A DNA stretch of 64,000 bases, from positions 6,860,912 to 6,924,911 of the forward strand of contig JAJEKV010000039.1 of NCBI GenBank assembly GCA_021234155.1, read 5' to 3'. The notes beneath the pieces were generated by a model that worked only from the letters and a program-made list of their open reading frames with translations, made no database searches and was not told the origin of the DNA. The position numbers and the translations under genes were made by a program. The DNA is from Isoetes taiwanensis (taxonomy: Eukaryota > Streptophyta > Lycopodiopsida > Isoetales > Isoetaceae). Positions 54,690-64,000 of this stretch are shown here, piece after piece (position 1 is the stretch's first letter; the number at the start of each line of letters is the position of its first letter).

Positions 54690-57600
54690 ACCATGTTCAA
54701 ATCGATGGAGGTAGCGCTAGTCAATCTCATCACGGATAAACTCCGCAAACAAATGGGCATCACACAACTCTTTCGTGCCCCATATGACATCAAATTGGCT
54801 AATGGCCATATCACGAGACCTCAAGGCGTCACACCTATTCTTCACATCAATATTGGTGATCTCCGCTTTCCCATGGAATTTGGAGTTTGGAAAGTTTGGC
54901 GAAGATCCGGTGACTATGAAATTGGTAGGCGGACCTTTTCTCCGCCGGGGCAAAGAGTATCCATTCTTGGGCCACGGACCCGGTTAGTCATCACCGATGG
55001 TCATCTCAATGCCACCATGGACTTGCAAACAGGCGGGATCATTTACGTTGACAATGCGGAACCCTCTCTCGGATTAATCGATTCGAAGAAAGCTCAGAAT
55101 ATTTATCAAGTCCGGGCTCCACTGCGTAGGTATGCCTCTGTCATCCTACCCCGAATATCTTTGATCCTTGGGGAGAAATGACTCTTGATCGTGGGGACGG
55201 GTGGCTGCCTTGCTTGACCCCTACGGCTCCTTGCAATCGAATCCAGCGTTGATCACTTTTCGAGATCGACACTCCCGCAACTCTGTTGATGTACACGTCA
55301 TGTCATGAAGCAACCTACGCTAGATGAAACTTCGGCAACCTCTCTTTTTCACCACGCAAAGTGCCACGCATCGGTTATGCTCCAACCTCGCACACATTGT
55401 CCGGGATCTTGAAGTAATACCCCATATTCAGACTCGAAGTCGAGATTGTGGGCGTTGGCAACAATCAACTGTCGCATTGCTGCAAATCTTCCGGCTCCTT
55501 ATCGTAGCGGGGCCGTCAAAGCTGTTCAAAAATTCAAACACATTTTAAGCTGGAGTTACAAAGATCTTCGGGGAATCAACAAAAGCTTGGGGAACTCACC
55601 ATTCCTACCAAATCGATGCGACCGATTGTAGCAGCGGCGATCTGAGGCTCAACCCTAATTACCCGTGATCGGCGTCAAGGCGGAAATTGACAAACTCCTT
55701 GCTGCGGGTTTGATCTATGAAGTCAAACATTACGAATGGGTGAGCCCCATCGTCATTGCCCTTAAGCACAATGGTAAGATCGGCGTCTGTGTGGACTATC
55801 GGAAACTCAATCGGGCCCCGCGGGCGTGATCATTTTCCACTTCCCTTCACGGACCAAGTTACGGAAGAAGTGGCTGGACATGAGATGTACTCCTTTATGG
55901 ATGGTTTTTCGGCTACAATCGGATCTCCATCAAAGACTACGATCAACTCAAGACCACTTTCACCACCAGGTGAAAGCACTTTTGCCTACAAGGTGGTTCC
56001 TTTTGGATTATCCAACTCTCCTTCAACATTTCAACGCATCATGCTCTCGGTTTTCATGATTTCATGAAGGAAAATCCCTTCTTGCAAATTTTTCAAGATG
56101 ACTTCTCTCGCCTCTGAGTTCCATGGCTGACCATTTGGATAAATTGGAACTTCGTCTTCGAAATGTGATGAGTCAGGCATTAGTCTCAATCGAGAAATGC
56201 ACCTTTTCGTCACGCCGGTGTTTTGTTAGGCCATGTTGTCGACAAAGCGGGAATCACCACCGATCCGCCAAAATCGGTTGTGTGCTCAAGGCTCAAGCAC
56301 CAGCCAATATCAAGGAGACACGCTCTTTCACGGGAAAGGTCAATTATTACTCCACCTTCATACACGGACTGGCAGCCATTGCAGATCCCATTCATAAACT
56401 CACGGGTGGCGAATCCACACGGGCTTGGAATTCCAGGGAAGTCGCTTTCCAATTTGAAGCTTTTGCTTACTCGGGCACCGGTTCTTGTTCCTCCTCAATG
56501 GGATAAGCCCTTTCCGCGTTCATGTCGATGTCTCGGCGTTTGCTATTGGAGCTGTTCTTTCTCAAGAATATGATCGCGCCCGACAAACCAAATCGCTTCG
56601 CCCGGTAGAAAACTCACCTGGCGGCGCAACTATTCGCCCGCGGGCGTGAAGCTTTGGGTCTCATTTTCGTGTCCAACGCTTCCGTCATTACCTTTGGGCA
56701 GTCAAATCAAGTTCTTTGTGGACCACCAAGCACTCCTCTATTTGATCAACAAGTCCACGCCCACGGGCGCATTGCTCGTTGGGTCCTTCTCCAAGAATTT
56801 GCTCCTTTTGAAATCGTTCATAAGGGTGGCAAATCTCATGTTGTTCGGATTATCTTTCCGCATCCACCACGGATGATCCATGGCTGGGGTCTCGAGGCGC
56901 CTTTCACGATGCTCGGCTCTTTTTAGTCGCGGCAACACCACATTGGTTCCATGATTTTCAACGGTACCTCCTCACGGTGCTCTTCCACCGAGAAGGCGAG
57001 GCGGCTCTCTCGCATGGCGACAATCCTTGCCGCCATCAATTTCTCGCGAGGTCCGCGTGACTACACCATGGTTGCCGGACATCTCTACAAAAAGGGTAAG
57101 GACACCATCGCCCGCCGGTGTGTTCTACCTCATGAAGTTCGGACATTGTTCGAGAAGCTCATCAAGGGCTCCGGTGGTGGTCATTTTCATGGTGACACCA
57201 CGCGACGCGCCAAAATCCTTCTCGCCGGGTATTATTGGCCCACGCTCTTCAAAGGCGCTCCATCACGCCAAGCCGCGTGTGGCGCTTGCCGGCGGGTGGG
57301 GCGCCCCACGACCCGTGGCGGCTCTTCCCTTGGCCGGTCATGCGCCACTTCCGCCGGCAAATGGGGAATGGACTTTGTGGGACCTATAGATCCTCTGGCG
57401 GCACACTTTCGTGCCGATACATTCGGTTCTCGCGACTCACGCCACCAAATGGGCGGAAGCTTGTGCACTTCACAACAACTTGCGGCAAGCACGGACTAGA
57501 GTCCTCTATCAACAAATTATCAGCGATTCGGCTGCCCCACCGGGCTGGTCGGTGACCGTGGTGTTCATTTCATCAATCATACTATCAAGGAGCCGACCGG

Positions 57601-58229
57601 ATTATCTCGATACATCATCACAAGAGCACACCTTACTATCCTCAAGGCAATGGGTTGGCGAAAGCACCAACAAAACTCACGGTCACCATTCTCAAGAAAA
57701 TTTGTGACGCTTCCCGCGCAGTTAGCGGGACAAAACTTCCCTCTTGTTCTTTGGGCCTACAATACTTGTTTCAAGATTGCTCTTGGTCACACTCCTTTTA
57801 AATTGGTTTATGGTCAGGAAGCTCTCATGCCGTTTGAATACATCCTTCCAACACTCCGCTTTTTTCAAGCACGCTCCATAATCCATCCGCTGCGCACTCA
57901 AAGAAGCGGGTCTATCAATTAGAACAGTTGGATGAACTTGAAGGGATGCTTATATTCGTGTTCTTCATGGACAACAGTTGCAAAAATCTTTACATGACAA
58001 ACGTTTGAAGACAAAAACATTCAAAGAAGGAGATTTGGTTCTTCTTTATGATTCCCGGTACAAAAATTTTCCGGGTAAACTCAAGTTTCGTTGGCTTGGC
58101 CCTTATCAAATTGTTCAAGTGGTTCGACCAAGCGTTTTCCAACTAGCTGAGTTAGATGGCACTCCATTACCTACCTTGGTTAATGGTTTTCGTCTCAAAG
58201 CATTTCATCACACAGAAAGTGAACATTAA
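54690..58229 (+). pseudogene. pol region: protease, reverse transcriptase, RNase H, integrase
   Basis: Several short frames in order. Protease: VQIDGGSA near 54700. Reverse transcriptase: WVSPIVIALKHNGKIGVCVD near 55740-55800, then FQDDFS at the YxDD position near 56090. RNase H: KFFVDHQALLYLINK near 56720. Integrase: a zinc-binding HFHGDTTRRAKILLAGYYWP near 57180, WGMDFVGPIDP near 57370, LVLWAYNTCFKIALGHTPFK near 57740, and an intact C-terminal stretch, 57978-58229. Stops and frameshifts separate every domain, and the YxDD tyrosine is changed. Confidence 0.85.
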
Positions 58230-58299
58230 CACACAGAGACAGTTCACGAAGCAAACACCACAGAAAGTGACTAGAAAGGCGGTATATTATATTATAGTG

Positions 58300-61200
58300 G
58301 AGATTTTTTTACAAAATGTGGGCGCAGCCCAGCTATTTCCGCTATGGGCACTGCCCTATATACAAAAACGGGCTCAGAGCCCTATCTACTAAGTCCTAGG
58401 CGGAAAAACCCTACTCGGGTTCGGAGCAGAGGTATCGCGCTTGGGGAGATGGTAAAGGTTACGCTCGGATCAGCGAAGGTGCAGAACCACCTCCATCCCG
58501 TTGGTCTTCGAGTCAGGATGTTCAGCCATCCCGGCACACCAGCCGTCCATTCGAATGCCACGGTTGTGGCAGCGCCAGAGATCCAGACAATTCATCTTGC
58601 AAGTGATCCACTCGGCGGTTAGTGGGCATCGTGCGATCTTCGTTCAAGCGGCGGCAGCCATCTTGGCGCCATCGGATGCCGCCGTTCCTCTCGGTTCGTC
58701 TTTATATAGCCCACCGAGGCACTCCTTGTCGGCGTGGACCAATCACCACAAATCGCCAGCGTGTTTGCAATGCAAGGCTGTTTCTAAAATGAGAATCTTT
58801 TCTCCCGTCGCATATCTAGCCATGGTACCTTCTGGCACATTCCTTTTAATGATATCCCACTTCGAGTTGCCAGCATTGAATGCCATCCCTTCTTTTCACG
58901 CCCGTCGACCATTAATGGGTGTCCTTTGCCATCTGTCACATCCGATCTTTCTTTCACGTCTCATCCTCACCGTTCATTGCTTCTCCCTTACGTTTTTTGG
59001 GACTTAGCCAAATTTTTGCCTCTCAATACCCTTCTTGGCATCTTTTGACACCTGGCACCATCAGCGGTTCGGTTTCTGCACTCTTCATACCTCTTAGCCT
59101 CGGTTATGCGCCCTAAAACAAACCTTTTCGTTCCTCTGCGCCTTTGTCCTCCGTGCTCGCCTTTCGTCTTCCGCCTTTGGCATCCCTCTTCGTTCTGCAC
59201 ATCATTCCCATGGCTGCCCCAAGATTTTCTACACTTCAAGCTCTGCGCTCCCAAGGATCCGGCCCTTTTGCATCTGTATCCTTCTTGGCGCCCACTTTCC
59301 GTGAAGCCCTTGTTGGCCCAAATAAAGAAGTGATTTGAGCGACACCAGCTTTTACGAATTCTCTCAAATGGAACTTCCGGCTCCAAATCGACCCGGTTAG
59401 GCGGTTCATCGCCAATATCGTTAACGCCCGCAAGGTTACACCCGCGGGTCGATGGCACCACTATTTCGTTGACTCAACATTTGATTTCTGAGGTATTTCA
59501 TATTCCCTTGCACACCTTGTGTATCATGGTGCGCTATACGGGATCTCGATGTCGCGAGTTTGGTGCACCTCGCTTATCATGCCAATGTCCATCGTCGACC
59601 AATATCGACAAGCCTCCACGAAAACCTTTGTTAAATTTACGTGGCGAAAATTCCTTGGGTATTCTATCAAGAACACCCATATCAATAAGCCTTTCTATAA
59701 CCTGGTCCTCACCGCTACACACTCCAAACACCACATAGATTGGCCCCAAATGATGTTCTATCGTCTTCTCCAAGAAATGGACCGCCGGGTACCACTTCCA
59801 TTTCGAAGTTTACGTGGGAGGCCACTTTCAAGCCCTCATCTGTCATTACTTCCCTCCCACACCACCAAATTCTCATAATTCCACTCGGCGCTCCTTCCAA
59901 TCACTCACCAAGTTGGCACTTCACGCCCGTCTTCCACTGGTCATGTCCACAGTCACACCCATGTCACTGTCTCCTCCTCCGCTACACCATCCACTTCACA
60001 CCATTTTTCCCAAACATCCCAAACCAGGCAACAGCAAGCTCCACCACCACAACACCCTCGTCAGTTGTTGTATCTGAGTATCAGCAGGATGCTCAAGCTG
60101 CTGCTCTCAAGTTACAAAAGAATCCCAAGGCGGCTCTTATGGCCGGGGTTCAACGGGCACTAGAGGCCTCGATGCGGTACACCCGGGACCTCCAGGCTGC
60201 AAGCTGCCCAAGTTGCAACTTTGGAGGCCAAACTTCAAGACAAGCATGAAGCTCTCTTACGGGCTCATGCGGATCTCAAAAGTACACAAGCTCAAGTCAG
60301 CCAACTTCGCGAGATCAGCGGGGCTCGGCTCGGTCGAGAAATTCAGACTTTATTGGAGCACAACAAGTCCAAAGCAGCTCTCACGAGTACCAGGGCGCAG
60401 ATATTGCTAAACTCAATGCCTTGTACTCGGCGTGTGAAAATTTCAGCACTCAAGTTCAAAATCTTTCAGCGGGGCGCTCAAATTAAGCCTCCTTGGCCCG
60501 GCTCGGCTTTCTACCGCGGAGACCTCTCGGCTCACCTCTCTTCAAGATCAACTACGGAGGTGCGTAAGCGAAGATCTTGGATGACGCGGAGATTGCCGTG
60601 CTTCGTCTCAATACACGGGGCAATCTTCCTCCCGGGTCAACCCTTCTCGTAAACGGGTCCGTGACCCGATCCACGCCGCTTTCGAAAGGGACAACGGATC
60701 CGTGATCTCGAACAATAGTGCAGCAAGCTATTGATCTGGCTGATGAGGCTCAAGCAAAACTTGGCGCCCATACCGCCATTCTTCCGCGAGAATGTCTGTT
60801 GACTTTCGTTCCCTCCCCGCTATCACGATTATGTGGTTGCTCGACGCCACCTCTTCCTTTTCTCGGTGGCATGCGGCCGATGGCCCCTGTGGATATTCCC
60901 CCGGCGGTCGCATTTTCTTGGATTTGGCGAACTCTCCATTGAAGACAAAGGGTTGTCTTTGTGCCCTTGTCGTCTTTGATCTCATACACCGTGCCGATCC
61001 GGACTTTATCACCTTGAGTGGTTCAACCCATGGCTTACATATTTCATGATTTCTATCCGGGTGATACGGGAACACTTTGGAAATGGGCCACGCCCGACTT
61101 TTCCGGGGTGACCCCCTTGTGCAATTGGTGCTTCGGGATAACAATCCATATCTTGCGGATCCCGCCGGACCCAAACTCTTCATCGAGAGTACATGCACGA

Positions 61201-62170
61201 GCTTGCCAATCATTTATCTCTCACGGCAAGCGGAAGGCTGCAACAAATCAGGAAGTATCTAGGACATCCCAGGATCTTCCCTATGCACAAATTTATATGC
61301 AGCACCTGCGCCGGTTACAATCGATTACAAGCTCTGTTGGATAGCAAGGCGGTCCCCACGGGATGGGATAGCCCTCTGTCAACTCTCGACTCTCTGCTTC
61401 TCTTTGGGATCGTTGGTGTCGGGCTCTTGATCCAGATCTTGTCGATCAATTCGAGGAGACCGCTCAGCAACCCACGCCCACGGGCATGGTTCCTTCTCCC
61501 TATGCTTCCCTGGGCGTACCTCCACGCCCCAGGTTCCTGACTTCTGATTGGCGCCTTCCTTTTTGGACCAAGGTCATGGATGGTCATGCAGGCTGGACAC
61601 CACCTCAGATCTCGACGGATCTCCGGTGGGATCCACGTTTTGTTCGCCGCTCACATTGGGAAGAAGGTGCCACTCTGGACAACACCACCAATTGGATCTA
61701 CATTGCTAATGAGCGTGGTTGGCAACGGCCCGCGGATGCGCTTCATGGTCTCGACACCTTCTTGCAGAATGCCTCCACCTCACCTGATCCTTCTGTCCAT
61801 CTTCAAGCAGGATTTTGCGCTGCTCTCAAATGCATTTTGCTAAGCTCCTTAAATCGGCAGCGTCCCATTTTTCACTGCAATCCGAATGCCAGTGTCAGTG
61901 CCTTTGGCCTTCAGACCTGTCTCCTCATGGAATGTCAGTACATTTCTTGAGGCACGCGCGCCCTTGAAGACATGGTACGCTCTCGCTTTCTTATTGATGC
62001 CGATCCTGCCCTTGGCCAAAACACTCCTCAAGCTCTTCAATCACGCCAAGATCTCATAAGCCAGTACCATAATGGTGCCCGTCCTCACTCCCGTGAGGAT
62101 CACTTTCAGACAGATGGCTTCCCGCCCTCCGAAACGCTTCCTCCTTTTCTTCACTCTGAGTGTCGTTTGG
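58300..62170 (+). pseudogene. extra 3' region of the retrotransposon
   Basis: Nearly 3.9 kb between integrase and polypurine tract carries further decayed coding. A piece near 59170-59880 reads KWNFRLQIDPVRRFIANIVN and, later, GGHFQALICHYFPP. A heptad-like segment near 60221-60420 (LRAHADLKSTQAQVSQLREI) is probably coiled coil. Another piece near 61486-61950 has TNWIYIANERGWQRPADALH. The position is that of the additional or envelope-like ORF of Tat/Athila elements, but I see no transmembrane signature and do not call it envelope. Confidence 0.55.
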
Positions 62171-62178
62171 TGGGGGAG

Positions 62179-62760
62179 TGTTAATCTGTGCCTCACAGTG
62201 CGGGACTATTCATCATCTGACAGACCAGGTCAAGCTCAAGGATCCTCGGTCGCCCACAGGTCGGACATCCAAGGCTCCTGAGAAGACCAAGCGGCGAACC
62301 CCTTGATCAAAGCACGTGGCTGTCAACAAGAGGCGCCGCTCGGACAAGTGGCGACCCGTCACCGCCAGCGTCGGCGTCGGCGTGATTCTAGGCACTTCAA
62401 GAGGCACCGCCAACATTCTGCAAATCGGGCCTCCTTCGAGTCGACGCGAGATCGATCGGTCAGTGTCTATATTGGGCCCAAGGCCATTGTACTATATATA
62501 TGAGTAGAGTTAGCACATAAGTTTAGAAGATGAGTTTTGAGTCTTGTCTCCTTTCAGTTTTCTCTCTATTACGAGAGCTCATGTATTTTCATCATTGATA
62601 TCAAGGAAGCTTATCATCTTTCTCTCATTTGTTCTGTTTCCTTCTTTTTCTTCTCTTCTTGCAAATCCCGCGTGACATAGTCCCCCGGACTCTCCTGTTA
62701 GATCCACGGGTCCTCACAGAGGGTTGTCTTCCAGGAGTTCCCGAACCCAGACCCCAAACA
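62179..62760 (+). repeat. 3' LTR
   Basis: Starts TGTTAATCTGTGCCTC after the polypurine tract GGTGGGGGAG and ends CCCCAAACA. It aligns with the 5' LTR end to end with small indels. Confidence 0.88.
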
Positions 62761-62765
62761 CAATG

Positions 62766-63180
62766 CCTTATATCTTATACTTGGGCAGAATATTGATTTC
62801 ATCATTTGCTGTGCACTTCATAGTTTTCTTATTGATGCTTTGTCAAGCAATTTTTCAATCTCATTGTCTAAGGCATGCATGAGATTGTAGTTTGATTAAT
62901 CATGCATCTTGAATGGCACATAATTTTAGTCCATGACATTGATATTTCTGTTGCTCTGTATTTTGTGTCGCAAAGGTTATGTTCATTATCTGAAGTTGAA
63001 TTTGTTTGCAGTGACTGTTAGAACTCATTGGCATTAGAAATAGCATTTTTTTTTGTAAGAGATTCAATGGGATTTTTTCAAAAAATTACGTTTTTGCCCC
63101 TGTTCTGAAACCCAAGAACATGAAAAATAACATGTTAATGTTGCTCTTACCACCACAAAATAATGATCTGCAGTTCAACA
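62766..63180. other. no gene recognised
   Basis: AT-rich sequence beyond the retrotransposon, without motifs. Confidence 0.4.
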
Positions 63181-63184
63181 TGGA

Positions 63185-63410
63185 ATATGTAGCAAAATAA
63201 CAGGGGGTTTCCTTTTGTATTTTTGTACTTGTTTCCCTAAGGTTTTTATATGATTTGATGATGGTATTCCATGAGACGTACTAATTGGTACATCTAGAGT
63301 GCGCATACTATCAGCATAGTTTTAGTGGCGTTTTCCAATGGTTACACCTCTATAATTTCACAAACTATCCTAAATCGAACATGCAAGCATCGAACATGGT
63401 ATTTTAGGGT
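63185..63410 (-). repeat. dispersed end-repeat, copy 3
   Basis: Inverted relative to 43960-44168. Begins atgtagcaaaataacagggg on the plus strand, the same phrase that starts each SINE-bearing unit at 1113 and 1563. Confidence 0.8.
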
Positions 63411-64000
63411 TTCGATTGTCCATGATTTTGCTTCTATGTTTTCTTTGGAGGTAGGGCAGGAGCCCAAGGGCAGGCCTCAGGTCGCCTGTAGGTTCTGGGC
63501 ATGGGTCTTGACTGGTTTTGCAAGCTTGGTACTAGTTTTGGCACAGGGAATATCTACCAAACTGTGTGTGTTCCGGGACAAGCTTATGAAAAAAGGAATG
63601 CCCATTTTCCCCTTCACGATTTAGAACAAAGCAGAGATGGCTATGTCCGACGTGTTAAATCCTATCGCATGTCTACATAGCTGCAAAACCCTATTATTAT
63701 TAAACATTCAAAAGCAGTTAAGTCCAGGATTTCGTCAATTCTTACGGTTCTTGCTAATTTCCTCGTCATCCCGAAAGAGTGCACCTATTCATCATTCGAA
63801 ACCAGGTAAATCGAGAACATCTTAGATCCTTACAGTTCTTGCTAATTTCCTCATCGTCCACAGTAGTCGGATCTTGTAAATGAACAGATGGAGCTACGTC
63901 CATGGCTGAGCTGGAGAAGGATGCAGAAACCCTATTGTAGAATGGGTTTCAGATGCTTGTTCCTTAATGTTTGGTTCAGATAGACAAAAGCTTAAGAATG
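63411..64000. other. no gene recognised
   Basis: A plus-strand 99-codon frame (63325-63624) overlaps the end-repeat and is not supported. The phrase cagttcttgctaatttcctc is duplicated, with changes, at about 63740 and 63832. Confidence 0.4.

Larger units (their letters stand above)
51718..62760 (+). mobile_element. 11-kb Ty3-type LTR retrotransposon, Ogre/Tat/Athila-like
   Basis: Two LTRs (51718-52301 and 62179-62760) flank a gag-pol region and a long extra 3' region. The whole is bordered by the 5-bp duplication CAATG (51713-51717 and 62761-62765). The order gag, protease, reverse transcriptase, RNase H, integrase is Ty3-type. The integrase tail (LLYDSRYKNFPGKLKFRWLG), a primer site resembling that of Athila-type elements and ~3.9 kb between integrase and 3' LTR point to the Ogre/Tat/Athila lineage. 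LTR divergence of roughly a tenth by eye and many frame breaks show an old, inactive copy. Confidence 0.88.

Overview
The window is nuclear DNA of a land plant with a large, repeat-rich genome. The evidence is a plant-type Shewanella-like phosphatase, remains of plant laccase, GH1 beta-glucosidase and PPR genes, plant-style introns, Helitrons, L1-type and other LINEs, an Ogre/Tat/Athila-type Ty3 element, a MULE-like element and a tRNA-derived SINE. Nothing fixes the species. A seed-free vascular plant such as a fern would fit, but that is a guess.

Only two genes look intact. The first is an intronless SLP2-type protein phosphatase (10531-11709, minus). The second is a compact two-exon gene (47085-47580, minus) for a small secreted protein with four tandem CC-x6/7-C-x3-C repeats; it has a TATA box, a 79-nt intron with a branch-point motif and an AATAAA signal. 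I do not recognise its family, and it is the best candidate here for something undescribed. Two further open frames (29696-30838 minus; 33423-34658 plus, with one in-frame TAG) are long enough to note but unrecognised.

Layout. 1-5.5 kb: SINE-bearing ~450-bp tandem repeat, Ty3 integrase relic, inverted-terminal repeat element, LINE 3' end with a CCTT tail. 5.9-8.5 kb: two copies of a SNU13-like exon and a decayed laccase gene with exons 1-2 duplicated. 8.8-9.9 kb: MULE-like element with ~130-bp terminal inverted repeats. 10.5-11.7 kb: phosphatase gene. 13.5-29.4 kb: one non-L1 LINE on the minus strand, apparently split by a 13.5-kb Helitron (14325-27864). The Helitron holds a 1.4-kb purine tract, a bypassed internal Helitron 3' end, a dispersed repeat called X here, and a GC-rich L1 LINE (19142 to about 25250). 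29.4-34.7 kb: LTR/PBS relic, two unrecognised minus-strand ORFs, a second Helitron 5' end with the matching pyrimidine tract, and the TAG-interrupted ORF. 34.75-41.03 kb: a 6.3-kb minus-strand Helitron carrying another X copy and apparent gene fragments. 41-46.7 kb: X copy C, PPR and beta-glucosidase fragments, other exon-like pieces, a Helitron 3' end. 47-48.1 kb: cysteine-rich gene and minisatellite. 51.7-62.8 kb: 11-kb LTR retrotransposon with both LTRs and a CAATG target duplication, coding region decayed.

The terminal sequences tie many elements together. A Helitron family with 5' TCTTATATTATAATGTTAT and a 3' hairpin GCCCAGC-AAY-GCTGGGC, 7 nt, then CTAG recurs at least nine times. Its nesting with the LINE and X gives a readable insertion history. 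All calls come from reading the sequence; no database search was run.
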